Shown one piece after another: positions 1 through 7,138 of a stretch of 8,481 nucleotides of DNA. The notes below the pieces were generated by a model. The model saw nothing but the letters and a program-made list of their open reading frames with translations, did not search any database and had not been told where the DNA came from. The position numbers and the translations under genes were made by a program. Every line of letters starts with the position of its first letter. Position 1 is the first letter of the stretch. Origin of the DNA: Syntrophomonadaceae bacterium (GTDB lineage: Bacteria; Bacillota_D; Dethiobacteria; DTU022); assembly GCA_003562605.1 (NCBI GenBank), contig PWUG01000056.1, positions 1 to 8,481 on the forward strand, read 5' to 3'.

Positions 1-211
1 CTATGCCTTAACCTATGCATTTAGCTTAGGTGATTTCAAGGTTCCCAAAAGCAATGATACGATAGTCATGTTTGATAAGATCATGGGCACTAATAAAATG
101 GGCCAATACTTAGAAGAGGGCTTGAGCCCGCAGGAGATTGAAGTGCGGTTTGCTCCGGCAATTGAAAACTTTAAAGCAGTAAGACAGCAGTACCTGCTGC
201 CGCAGTATTAA
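1..211 (+). CDS. namZ: NamZ/DUF1343 family protein, C-terminal fragment (exo-beta-N-acetylmuramidase-like)
   Basis: This reading frame is open from the window edge (first whole codon at base 2) to a TAA at 209-211 and gives the last 69 residues of a longer protein. The tail has the arrangement I associate with the DUF1343 (YbbC/NamZ) family: an FDKIMGT segment, then a short helix with LEEGLSPQEI, then FKAVRQQYLL just before the C-terminus. In Bacillus subtilis the family member NamZ removes non-reducing-end N-acetylmuramic acid from peptidoglycan fragments, and its gene sits in a MurNAc-recycling cluster with a MurR regulator. The catalytic N-terminal part lies outside the window, so activity cannot be judged. 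It converges on the RpiR-type gene at 285, and the 73-bp gap shows only trivial 4-bp stems. The family call rests on a short tail recognised from memory. Confidence 0.72.
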   Translation, partial: YALTYAFSLGDFKVPKSNDTIVMFDKIMGTNKMGQYLEEGLSPQEIEVRFAPAIENFKAVRQQYLLPQY

Positions 212-284
212 CTAATTTTTTGATCGTTATATTCCCTCAATCAGCCTTGATGATACAAGAAAATGCCATAAGGATAACTCAGTG

Positions 285-1136
285 CTATAAAAATTTGATT
301 TGATCTACATAGTCATCAAACAGTTGTAAGCTTTTTTCAGTTTGCACCGGGTCCCTGGAAATATATTCCATAATAATTGCCTGCAGCAGCAACATAATGG
401 AACAGCCGGGATCAGAAAAGGAGGTATACTGCTGCGGAAGTGCGAGAAGATGATGTGAAAAAGCTTTAATAGGTGAAAGGATGCTGTCACTTATGCCTAT
501 GATCGTAGCTCCTCTTTTCCTGAAAGCTTCAGCCAACAACTGCATTTTTTGGGGATAGCGGGGAAAAGAGAAAATAAAAACTGCAGTTTTTTTGTCGCAT
601 GACAAAAAAGAATTATAAGCGTCGGTGCTATCCCTGCTCAGGGTAATAACATTCTTTTTTACCTTGGCCAGATTGTATCCAAAGAATTGAGCAAGATAAC
701 CTGAGGAATAGGAGCCTATTACATAAATCTTGTTAGATCGGCAAATAGTATCAACAACAACCTCAATATCTTTCATTGTAACGCTTTCAAAAAGTTTAGT
801 TATATTTCTCTGGTCGTTGTTTACGACTGTTTCAAGGATGTTTAGTTGTTTCAACTCATCTCCCTTGTAAGTATGGCGAATGGTTTCGAATACGTTAAGT
901 TCATATTGAACGATAGCCTGTAAATCTTCCATCATTTCCGGAAACCCGTTATATTCTAAAAACATGGCCAGTCTGACAACAGTAGCTTCGCTAACATCTG
1001 CTTCTTTTGCCATCTGTGCAATCGTTTGAAATGCCGCTGTTTTATAATTACCAATGATATATTTTGCCAGCTGTGCCTGTTTTGGAGATAAAAGATCTCC
1101 TTTATCAGTTATTCTCTCAAACAGAGAATTATTCAC
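285..1136 (-). CDS. RpiR/MurR family transcriptional regulator (HTH_6 + SIS domain)
   Basis: A 283-residue protein with the usual RpiR/MurR layout. An N-terminal winged-helix domain (about residues 1-77) has its helix-turn-helix around 37-60: TIAQMAKEADVSEATVVRLA, followed by the family-typical NGFPEM at 64-69. A linker leads to a C-terminal SIS (sugar isomerase) domain at about 125-262, with IYVIGSYSSG (137-146) as the ligand loop and a second strand AVFIFSFPRYP (185-195). SIS domains in this family bind phosphorylated sugars or amino sugars such as MurNAc-6-phosphate. The start is GTG (1136-1134), supported by AAAGGA 9 bases upstream; no ATG lies nearby. It is the last gene of the minus-strand transport block, 66 bp after the amidohydrolase, so it is probably co-transcribed and autoregulatory. 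The real effector is unknown. A peptide-transport operon without any sugar-phosphate enzyme is an unusual setting for a SIS-domain regulator, although such regulators also occur beside catabolic genes generally. Confidence 0.9.
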   Translation of the reverse strand: MNNSLFERITDKGDLLSPKQAQLAKYIIGNYKTAAFQTIAQMAKEADVSEATVVRLAMFLEYNGFPEMMEDLQAIVQYELNVFETIRHTYKGDELKQLNILETVVNNDQRNITKLFESVTMKDIEVVVDTICRSNKIYVIGSYSSGYLAQFFGYNLAKVKKNVITLSRDSTDAYNSFLSCDKKTAVFIFSFPRYPQKMQLLAEAFRKRGATIIGISDSILSPIKAFSHHLLALPQQYTSFSDPGCSIMLLLQAIIMEYISRDPVQTEKSLQLFDDYVDQIKFL

Positions 1137-1202
1137 TTTAACCTATCCTTTCGTTTTATTCTTGCAATGACTGACGGAGTTTTCAGGCAAACAGCATGTC
1201 AT

Positions 1203-2429
1203 TCAATAACAGTTTAACTTATTCAACAGTGCTACTTTTTTACCTTCTTTATAAACGGCCTCAATACCGTCAAGGAGCGGATCCAGGGAAACTGATAGAT
1301 CTCCATTTATAATGATAAAGTCTGCCAGTTTGCCAGTCTCAAGAGTACCGATTTGGTCTTCAATGCCTATCGCCTCTGCTGCTATACGAGTACCGCTGCA
1401 AATTGCTTCCATAGGGTTCATGAATCCTTCCCTGACCCATAAAACCAGCTCCATGGCATTCAACCCGTGAAAATTATAGCTTGTGCCGGCATCGGAGCCG
1501 AAAGCTACCTTTACTCCCGCATCGATTGCTCTCCTGATGCTTGAACCCCTTATTTTACGGGTTTCAAGATTTTTTTCGATCATAAATTCAGGAACACCAT
1601 CACTCTTACTATTTTCGAGAATATGAAAACCGGCCACAAAGGTAGGAACCAAAAAACAATTTTTCTCAAGCATCATTTCTATACCGGTATCATCGATAAA
1701 ACTACCATGTTCAATCGTTTTAACTCCGGCTTTAAGAGCATTAACAATGCCTTCTGCTCCATGAGCATGGGCGGCAACTCTCAGGCCCAGTTTATCTGCT
1801 TCTTCAACAATTACTTTCAGTTCATCAATATTAAATTGCGAAGCTCCGGGAACTCCACCGGGATTCATGTAGGCTCCTGTAGCCATTACTTTTAAAAAGT
1901 CAGCTCCGGCTTTTAGTTGTTCGCGTGCTGCCTTACGTACTTCATCTACACCGTCAGCTTCGCGGTACATACCTTTAAAATAGTCATTACCTCTTGCCGT
2001 CATGCTAATGATCTGACCGGAGGTATAAATCCTCGGGCCCCTGCACCAGCCGGCTTCAACAGCTGCCTTAACGGCAAAATCAATATGATTGACGCTGCCG
2101 GCATTTCTAATTGTCGTTATCCCTTTTTGCAGAGTTTTCTCCATATTGTTTGCTGTCCTGATCGCCCTGAGTTTATCTTCGACATAGTTTTCATTATTCG
2201 TATCGGCCATACCGTGCAGATCCATGTGGATGTGACAGTCAATTAAACCGGGAATAACTGTTTTCCCGGCCAGATCCGTTACTTCGGCTCCATCCGGTTG
2301 AGAAAAGTTTTCTTCAATTCCGGCAAAGATTATTTTGTCATTTGCAACAGCCAGTACTGCATTTTTCAGAGATGAATTGCCTGTTCCATCTATAAGAAGC
2401 GCATTCTTGAAAACTTTGACCATTGACAT
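1203..2429 (-). CDS. Metal-dependent amidohydrolase (imidazolonepropionase/prolidase-like, COG1228 type)
   Basis: This 408-residue protein carries the full amidohydrolase metal site. The HxH motif is H66/H68 in VIPGLIDCHIHMDLHG, and the likely carboxylated lysine is K180 in ADFLKVMATG. The remaining ligands are H221 with H223 in AAHAHG, H241 in TIEHG, and D313 in FGSDAGT. The N-terminal small beta domain (residues 4-60) and its return near the C-terminus (ETGKLADFIIINGD) are typical. The K-H-H-D pattern and the AHAHG/TIEHG spacing resemble the group that includes imidazolonepropionases and binuclear dipeptidases/carboxypeptidases such as Xaa-Pro or Xaa-Arg/Lys hydrolases. No signal peptide is seen, so it is cytoplasmic. 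It lies 61 bp after the binding-protein gene, which suggests it hydrolyses what the transporter brings in; the exact substrate cannot be read from sequence. Start choice: ATG at 2429 is 7 bases from GGAAG, but Met3 (2423) also fits, at 9 bases from AAGG. A histidine-degradation role is unlikely without hut neighbours. Confidence 0.88.
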   Translation of the reverse strand: MSMVKVFKNALLIDGTGNSSLKNAVLAVANDKIIFAGIEENFSQPDGAEVTDLAGKTVIPGLIDCHIHMDLHGMADTNNENYVEDKLRAIRTANNMEKTLQKGITTIRNAGSVNHIDFAVKAAVEAGWCRGPRIYTSGQIISMTARGNDYFKGMYREADGVDEVRKAAREQLKAGADFLKVMATGAYMNPGGVPGASQFNIDELKVIVEEADKLGLRVAAHAHGAEGIVNALKAGVKTIEHGSFIDDTGIEMMLEKNCFLVPTFVAGFHILENSKSDGVPEFMIEKNLETRKIRGSSIRRAIDAGVKVAFGSDAGTSYNFHGLNAMELVLWVREGFMNPMEAICSGTRIAAEAIGIEDQIGTLETGKLADFIIINGDLSVSLDPLLDGIEAVYKEGKKVALLNKLNCY

Positions 2430-2455
2430 AAGCCTTCTTCCAGTTTTGTAAGATG

Positions 2456-2485
2456 TCAGGGAGCAGGGGTTCCCCTGCTCCCTGA
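2456..2485 (-). promoter_or_regulatory. Strong intercistronic RNA hairpin after the binding-protein gene
   Basis: A perfect inverted repeat: arms of 14 bp (TCAGGGAGCAGGGG in the minus-strand RNA, bases 2485-2472, and its complement at 2469-2456) separated by 2 bases, so effectively 13 pairs closing a 4-base loop. It begins 5 bases after the TAA of the binding-protein gene and ends 26 bases before the amidohydrolase start. No U-run follows on either strand, so it is not a classical intrinsic terminator. Hairpins in this position after binding-protein genes are known to block 3' exonucleases and keep the receptor mRNA more abundant than its neighbours; that role here is inference. It could also partly attenuate transcription of the two downstream genes. 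Confidence 0.75.
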
Positions 2486-2490
2486 GTATA

Positions 2491-4083
2491 TTAGAAACTT
2501 ACGTTTCGCGCTATAACATTGCCCAGGGAGTCAAGTTCAAAGCCATTAACTTCCTTAAGTACAACAGCAGTGTAGTCGCTGTGGGCAATCGGGACAACTG
2601 CCACATCGCGGTGAGATATCACCTGCATTTCCTTGTAATATCTTTCCTGTTCGCTGCGATCGATAGTTCCCAAAGCATTATCTGAGAGCTCGTTCAATTC
2701 CGGATTTTCATACTGGTTGTTGACAGCCCTCAATAGCATCAGATTCAGGAAGTTGTTTGGATGAGGGACATCAAACCAGCCGATGAATCCGACAGAGTGC
2801 CCATGTTCCCTCAAAAGGCTGCGATGGGTTCCCCATTCATTTACAACAATATTGGCATCAATGCCAACCTTGGCCAGGTCGCTCTTGAATATTTCTGCAG
2901 CATCAACAGGTCTGCCGATGTATGTTCTCGATTCAGCAAAGACATGAATATCAGTGGCAAAGCCATTAGGGTAACCGGCTTCTGCCAGCAGTTCCTTTGC
3001 CCTGTCGGGATCGTAAGCATAGGGTGTAATATCGTGATTAAAACCAAATATGGTTGGAGGCATAGGATTGATCGCCCGGGTTCCCAGCCCTTCATAGAGA
3101 GTATCAGTTAAGGCATCAAAATCGATGGCGTGCATAAATGCCTGACGTACCCTGACATCGTCAAAGGGGGCTGCCTGATGGTTGATAGCAGCATAAAAAA
3201 GGTTGGAACCAGCCATTTGCAGTAGTTCAAGGTCGTCACTGGCCATGATAGTATCAAGCTGGGCCGGTGCTATAGTTTTTATGGCGTGAACATTTTTAGA
3301 CTGCAGTTCCATCAGCCGGGTTGATTCGTCAGGAACAACTTTCCAAATAATTGAGTCGATAGCAGGTTTCGTTCCCCAGTAGTCATCATAAGCAGACATT
3401 TGGACATATTCGTCCATCCTCCACTCATCAAACTTGAAGGGACCGGTTCCCACCGGATTTCGGTAATATTCTTCACCAAATGTTTCCACCGCTGTTGGGC
3501 TTACAATATACTGAGAATAGATACCCATGTAAGTTAGGAAAGGACCAAAAACATCATTTAATACAAAATCTACTGTATATTCATCGACTGCCCTTACTTC
3601 GGCTATCGCATTTCCGAGAAGCCAATCCATATATGCCAGACCCTGATCGCCAAGCCCGTAATATGGATGTTCTTCGTCAAGAATCCTCATAAAGCTGAAT
3701 TCCACGGCATCGGCATTAAAATCCGTTCCATCATGAAATTTAACGCCTTCGCGGAGGTTGAAAGTCCAGACCAGGCCATCTTCAGATACAGACCAATCCA
3801 GGGCCAGGGCAGGTTCAATCTCCAAGGTTTCGTCCTTAAATTGGACCAAGCCGTCATAAAGATGGTACATCAGGTCGATTTCACCTTCATGGTAGGCATA
3901 GCCACAATCAAGTGTCTTGGCATCTGTTCCGCGGGCAATGATGAAAATTTTGTCAGCCGGCTCATCAGGTGGGGTAACATCTTCCCCGTTACCAGTTCCG
4001 TTGTCACCACCACACCCGATTGCAAATACAACAATAAAAAGCGAAAACACCAGAATCATTATCAAACAAAACTTCTTCGGCAT
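2491..4083 (-). CDS. ABC transporter substrate-binding lipoprotein, family 5 (peptide-type)
   Basis: A 530-residue extracytoplasmic receptor for the adjacent importer. The N-terminus is a lipoprotein signal: MPKK, a hydrophobic stretch at about 5-23, then AIGC with Cys24 as the lipidation site. A low-complexity Gly/Asn/Asp/Pro linker (about 25-43) follows. The mature part is SBP_bac_5-like: DAKTLDCGYAYHEGEIDLMYHLYDGL-type entry (54-79, abbreviated), FHDGTDFNADAVEFSFMRI (about 115-133) with the family's DG..x..DAVEFS signature, and a central VGTGPFKF segment. The length is normal for DppA/OppA relatives. Family members bind di- or oligopeptides, nickel chelates, glutathione, opines or murein peptides; the ligand cannot be assigned from sequence. 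The gene is placed after the ATPase genes, with a 186-bp leader gap upstream. The start ATG (4083-4081) has only a modest GCGGGG site 7 bases upstream, weaker than expected for an abundant receptor. A tight hairpin follows the stop codon. Confidence 0.94.
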   Translation of the reverse strand: MPKKFCLIMILVFSLFIVVFAIGCGGDNGTGNGEDVTPPDEPADKIFIIARGTDAKTLDCGYAYHEGEIDLMYHLYDGLVQFKDETLEIEPALALDWSVSEDGLVWTFNLREGVKFHDGTDFNADAVEFSFMRILDEEHPYYGLGDQGLAYMDWLLGNAIAEVRAVDEYTVDFVLNDVFGPFLTYMGIYSQYIVSPTAVETFGEEYYRNPVGTGPFKFDEWRMDEYVQMSAYDDYWGTKPAIDSIIWKVVPDESTRLMELQSKNVHAIKTIAPAQLDTIMASDDLELLQMAGSNLFYAAINHQAAPFDDVRVRQAFMHAIDFDALTDTLYEGLGTRAINPMPPTIFGFNHDITPYAYDPDRAKELLAEAGYPNGFATDIHVFAESRTYIGRPVDAAEIFKSDLAKVGIDANIVVNEWGTHRSLLREHGHSVGFIGWFDVPHPNNFLNLMLLRAVNNQYENPELNELSDNALGTIDRSEQERYYKEMQVISHRDVAVVPIAHSDYTAVVLKEVNGFELDSLGNVIARNVSF

Positions 4084-4210
4084 CTCATAACCCCGCTTTC
4101 AACAAATTTTGATCCAGAAGTCACTTCGCTTTGCAAGCTAAAAAATTACTTAAAACCCCTTCACCCTTGTTAACCCACTCAAAGCATACAAGCCATTTAT
4201 GGTTATCGAT

Positions 4211-4220
4211 TCACCTCCCC
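4211..4220 (-). promoter_or_regulatory. Orphan near-perfect Shine-Dalgarno in the gap upstream of the binding-protein gene
   Basis: The minus strand reads GGGGAGGTGA here, a stronger ribosome-binding sequence than that of any annotated gene in the window, yet no ORF of useful length starts after it. The first ATG (4196-4194) is 17 bases past GGAGG, too far for normal initiation, and encodes only M-A-C-M-L before TGA at 4179. An ATA codon 7 bases downstream would open an 18-codon frame ending TTT-TAA, but ATA is not an accepted start. Options are a short leader peptide with unusual spacing, a decoy or standby ribosome site in the 5' leader of the binding-protein mRNA, or the remnant of a lost gene. 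The sequence is clear; the function is unknown. Confidence 0.35.
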
Positions 4221-4244
4221 GGTATTTTTTATATTTTCAGTTCG

Positions 4245-4264
4245 AAAAAGTATAAGTTTTATAC
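4245..4264 (-). terminator. Weak terminator-like hairpin after the DppF-type ATPase gene
   Basis: Five bases after the TAA of the ATPase gene the minus strand reads GTATAA-AAC-TTATAC followed directly by TTTTT (stem 4264-4250, T-run 4249-4245). The stem is only 6 A/T-rich pairs; G-U pairs between the preceding GGGG and the T-run could extend it in RNA. This has the layout of a rho-independent terminator but with low predicted stability, so partial termination or simple 3'-end processing is more likely than a full stop. If active, the binding-protein gene and those after it would depend on read-through or on a promoter of their own in the AT-rich 4200-4245 stretch. There TATAAA at 4233-4228 is a possible -10 box without a good -35. 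Confidence 0.3.
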
Positions 4265-4269
4265 CCCCT

Positions 4270-5253
4270 TTATGTCGGCTTAAGGCTGTCAGGGTAAAGA
4301 TGACAGGCTACATCGTGTTTCTCTGACAGGAGAAGCATTTCCGGAACATCCTTTCTGCATATATCCATCACCTGGGGACATCTTGGATGAAAGGAACAGC
4401 CGGTCGGTGGGTTGATTGGACTCGGTATTTCACCTTTTAGAACAATAGGTTTAGTTTTAACTTCAGGATCGGCAACAGGTATAGATCTAATCAAAGCCTG
4501 GGTATAGGGGTGGAGGGGTTTTACAAAAAGGTCTTCCGTTTTTGCCATTTCGACAATTTTACCCAGATACATGACAGCGACCCTATCGCAAATATGTTTG
4601 ACCACATTTAGATCATGTGAAATGAATACATAAGTAAGATTAAATTCTTCTTTTAAATCTTTAAAAAGATTAATAACCTGGGCCTGGATCGAAACATCCA
4701 GAGCAGAAACTGGCTCATCTGCTATAATAACCCTGGGATCAAGAGCCAGAGCCCGGGCTATACAGATCCTCTGCCGCTGACCCCCGCTAAATTCGTGTGC
4801 AAAACTATCGATATACTGGTCCCTGAGGCCAACCAGCGACATCAATTCCTTGACCTTTGATTCACGGCTTTTACGATTGCCAATCTTATGAACGATCATT
4901 GGTTCGGCTACCAGTTTTAGTACTTTCCATTTGGGATTAAGGCTGGAGTATGGATCCTGGTAGACAGTCTGGACGTTGCGCCTGTACTGCTTTAACTGTG
5001 TCTGATTCATTTTGAAAATATTTTCACCCTCGAAATAAACCTCACCATCCGTCGGGGGTTCAACATAGAGAAGCAATTTACGTGTTGTTGATTTGCCACA
5101 ACCTGATTCTCCAACCAGGCCAAGGGTTTCACCCTCAAAAATATCGAAGCTGACTCCATCGACAGCTTTCAGAAGGTCATATTTAGTAAAGCTGTCCACT
5201 TTTTTGATCGGATAATGCATTTTAAGGTTTTTTACTGAAATTAGAGGGTTCAT
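4270..5253 (-). CDS. dppF: Peptide ABC transporter ATP-binding protein, DppF/OppF type
   Basis: A 327-residue ABC ATPase, the second of a heterodimeric pair that powers the permease from the cytoplasmic face. Visible motifs are Walker [10 protein letters not shown] (48-56), Q-loop Q99, ABC signature FSGGQRQR (155-162), Walker B VIIADEP (175-181) and H-loop H213. The C-terminal oligopeptide-transporter extension is present, with [10 protein letters not shown] (245-254) and a four-cysteine set (C286, C292, C299, C317). In relatives this cysteine set can bind an iron-sulfur cluster. SGGQRQR and a start at residue 1 with a short N-terminal strand favour the F rather than the D subunit. Its ATG overlaps the upstream gene's TGA by 4 bases (shared ATGA), a sign of translational coupling, and GGAG lies 9 bases before the start. 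The Dpp versus Opp naming is by operon order and length only; substrate is not implied. Confidence 0.93.
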   Translation of the reverse strand: MNPLISVKNLKMHYPIKKVDSFTKYDLLKAVDGVSFDIFEGETLGLVGESGCGKSTTRKLLLYVEPPTDGEVYFEGENIFKMNQTQLKQYRRNVQTVYQDPYSSLNPKWKVLKLVAEPMIVHKIGNRKSRESKVKELMSLVGLRDQYIDSFAHEFSGGQRQRICIARALALDPRVIIADEPVSALDVSIQAQVINLFKDLKEEFNLTYVFISHDLNVVKHICDRVAVMYLGKIVEMAKTEDLFVKPLHPYTQALIRSIPVADPEVKTKPIVLKGEIPSPINPPTGCSFHPRCPQVMDICRKDVPEMLLLSEKHDVACHLYPDSLKPT

Positions 5254-6239
5254 TTTTTACTTCTCCGATCCTGGTTATATAACCAGCAGCGCACCTTTCT
5301 GCTGTTGACTTCAAGCAAAGGTGGAATCTCCTGTGAGCAAATTTCGATACGTTCACTGCAGCGTTCATGAAAACGGCACCCGGGTGGAACAGAAGACATA
5401 TGTGGTACAGTACCCTTTATTTCCTCCAGTCTGGATTGCTTTTTGGAAATCGACGGAATGGTTTTTAGCAGACCTGTGGTGTAGGGGTGAAGTGGTTTTG
5501 CAAAAAGGGTATTAACCGCCGAGTACTCCATTATGTGGCCGGCATACATTACTGCAACCTGATCGGCAATCTGGGCAATTACACCCAGATCATGGGTGAT
5601 GATCAATAGGCCTGTATCATGGCTTTTTTGCAGCTCCTTCATCAGTTCCAGGATCTGGGCCTGGATAGTTACATCAAGGGCCGTAGTTGGCTCATCAGCA
5701 ATCAGGATATCGGGTTCGCATGCCATGGCCATGGCGATCATCACCCGCTGTCTCATGCCTCCGCTTAATTGATGGGGGTAATCCTTCATTCGCCGTTCGG
5801 GGTTTGAAATTCCGACCATATCTAAAAGTTCAATTATAACAGGGCCTATTTCCTTTCCACTTTTACCCCGATGCAGCTTAAAAACTTCGGCCAGTTGATA
5901 TTCAATAGTAAAAACAGGATTTAACGAGGTCATCGGTTCCTGGAAAATCATCGATATCTGGTTGCCCCGGACTTTAGCCATCTCACTTTTTTTCAATTTG
6001 AGCAGGTTCCGATTTTTAAAAAGAACTTCACCGCTTATCGTGGCGTGCGAAGGAAGCAGCCCCATAACGGCCAGTGCGGTAACGCTTTTGCCACAGCCGG
6101 ATTCACCGACAAGCCCCAGTGTTTTGCCCTTGTCCAGGCTGATACCGACGCCATCAAGTGCTAAAATTTTGCTGCGGTCGGTTGTAAATTCAACTTTTAG
6201 ATTGTTAACATTCAGCATTGGCAGATCAGGCAAAAGCAA
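5250..6239 (-). CDS. dppD: Peptide ABC transporter ATP-binding protein, DppD/OppD type
   Basis: A 329-residue ABC ATPase that pairs with the overlapping DppF-type gene. Motifs are Walker A GESGCGKS (45-52), Q-loop Q100 in MIFQEPMTSLNP, signature LSGGMRQR (158-165; the GMRQR form is typical of D subunits), Walker B ILIADEPTTALD (178-189) and H-loop H216. The C-terminal KPLHPYTTGLL segment (248-258) and four cysteines (C288, C294, C301, C318) match the oligopeptide-ATPase extension that can hold an iron-sulfur cluster. The start is taken as TTG (6239), with AGGA 7 bases upstream. A second in-frame TTG two codons on is 7 bases from GGGG and is equally possible. The first ATG (codon 8, 6218) is too far from any ribosome site. 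It lies 19 bp after the permease gene. Confidence 0.93.
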   Translation of the reverse strand: MLLPDLPMLNVNNLKVEFTTDRSKILALDGVGISLDKGKTLGLVGESGCGKSVTALAVMGLLPSHATISGEVLFKNRNLLKLKKSEMAKVRGNQISMIFQEPMTSLNPVFTIEYQLAEVFKLHRGKSGKEIGPVIIELLDMVGISNPERRMKDYPHQLSGGMRQRVMIAMAMACEPDILIADEPTTALDVTIQAQILELMKELQKSHDTGLLIITHDLGVIAQIADQVAVMYAGHIMEYSAVNTLFAKPLHPYTTGLLKTIPSISKKQSRLEEIKGTVPHMSSVPPGCRFHERCSERIEICSQEIPPLLEVNSRKVRCWLYNQDRRSKK

Positions 6240-6258
6240 GCCCCTTTCCTAAGCTTAA

Positions 6259-7116
6259 TTAAAGCCTTAACTTGGAGTCGACTGCTTCCCTCAAGCCGTC
6301 GCCAAAAAGGTTGAAAGACAATACTGCTAAAAATATCATTATCCCCGGGAAAAGCGTAATCCACCACTTGCCGAGAATGAGAAAATCTTTGCCGCTGCTG
6401 AGCATTGCGCCCCATTCAGGTGTGGTTGGATCGATGCCGACGCCCAGAAATCCCAGGGCGGCAGTATAAAGAATGGCATCGCCGAGCAGGAGTGTCAGGT
6501 ATACAATAGTCGGAGTTAATACGTTGGGCAGGACATGGCCGACTATAATCCATGTCTTCCCTGCACCCATAGCCCGTGATGCTTCAACATAAGGCATCTC
6601 TTTGACCGTTAGAACCGAGCCTCTTACAATACGAGCCAGGCTTGGGATATAGATAATGGCAATAGCCAGCATCGCCTTCTCGATTCCGGTACCCAGGGTA
6701 GCAGCAATTACCAGGGCCAGTAAGAGTGGAGGAAATGATAGCAGTATATCGATAAAACGCATGATCACAATATCGATGACTCCTCCAAAATAACCGGAAA
6801 CCAGACCGATAAAAATACCGACAACTGCAGTTATGGCAATTACTGCATAACCGACCTTTAGAGATATGCCTGTCCCATGCAGGATACGTGAAAGAATGTC
6901 TCTGCCCAGATTATCTGTACCAAGGATATGTTCTGTATTACCTTCCCAGAAACCCGGTTCAAAGCTGGCAGCCAGGTTGATTTCAACCGGATCATAAGGA
7001 GCAATATAGGGCCCAATAACGGCCAGAATCATTAAAATTACAGCAATAAAGAAGGCGACAACAGCCAGTTTATTTTTTTTGTAAACCCTTATCACTTGCT
7101 TGAGTTCGCTGTTCAA
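6259..7116 (-). CDS. dppC: Peptide ABC transporter permease, DppC/OppC type
   Basis: A 285-residue inner-membrane subunit that forms the translocation channel with the DppB-type partner. An N-terminal cytoplasmic stub (1-16) precedes transmembrane helix 1 (about 17-37, the OppC_N region), then an external loop ending in HILGTDNLGRDILSRI (63-78), a hallmark of this subfamily. Further hydrophobic helices lie near 87-109, 127-140, 148-160, 200-223 and 250-272. The cytoplasmic EAA coupling loop is EASRAMGAGKTWIIVGHVLP (178-197). The usual C-terminal SFNLFGDGLREAVDSKLR is present (267-284). The start is TTG at 7116, 4 bases after AAAAGG and with GAGGTGA further up; it follows the DppB-type stop by 22 bp. 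All family landmarks are present. Confidence 0.93.
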   Translation of the reverse strand: MNSELKQVIRVYKKNKLAVVAFFIAVILMILAVIGPYIAPYDPVEINLAASFEPGFWEGNTEHILGTDNLGRDILSRILHGTGISLKVGYAVIAITAVVGIFIGLVSGYFGGVIDIVIMRFIDILLSFPPLLLALVIAATLGTGIEKAMLAIAIIYIPSLARIVRGSVLTVKEMPYVEASRAMGAGKTWIIVGHVLPNVLTPTIVYLTLLLGDAILYTAALGFLGVGIDPTTPEWGAMLSSGKDFLILGKWWITLFPGIMIFLAVLSFNLFGDGLREAVDSKLRL

Positions 7117-7138
7117 TAGCCCTTTTCACCTCACCCTG

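Noticed and set aside
212..284. Possible bidirectional terminator between the convergent NamZ-type and RpiR-type genes
   Set aside because: Only 4-bp stems (for example CTTG/CAAG and ATCA/TGAT) are visible and none is followed by a T-run in the right place.
1917..2246. Plus-strand open frame of 109 codons inside the amidohydrolase gene
   Set aside because: Antisense shadow of a well-supported gene; the translation shows no recognisable domain and no ribosome site.
3667..4173. Plus-strand open frame of 168 codons opposite the binding-protein gene
   Set aside because: Lies almost wholly antisense to a clear family 5 binding protein; composition is irregular and no Shine-Dalgarno precedes it.
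4179..4196. Five-codon minus-strand ORF (M-A-C-M-L) after the orphan ribosome site
   Set aside because: Spacing of 17 bases from GGAGG is too long for confident initiation, so it is mentioned as a possibility and not annotated as a gene.
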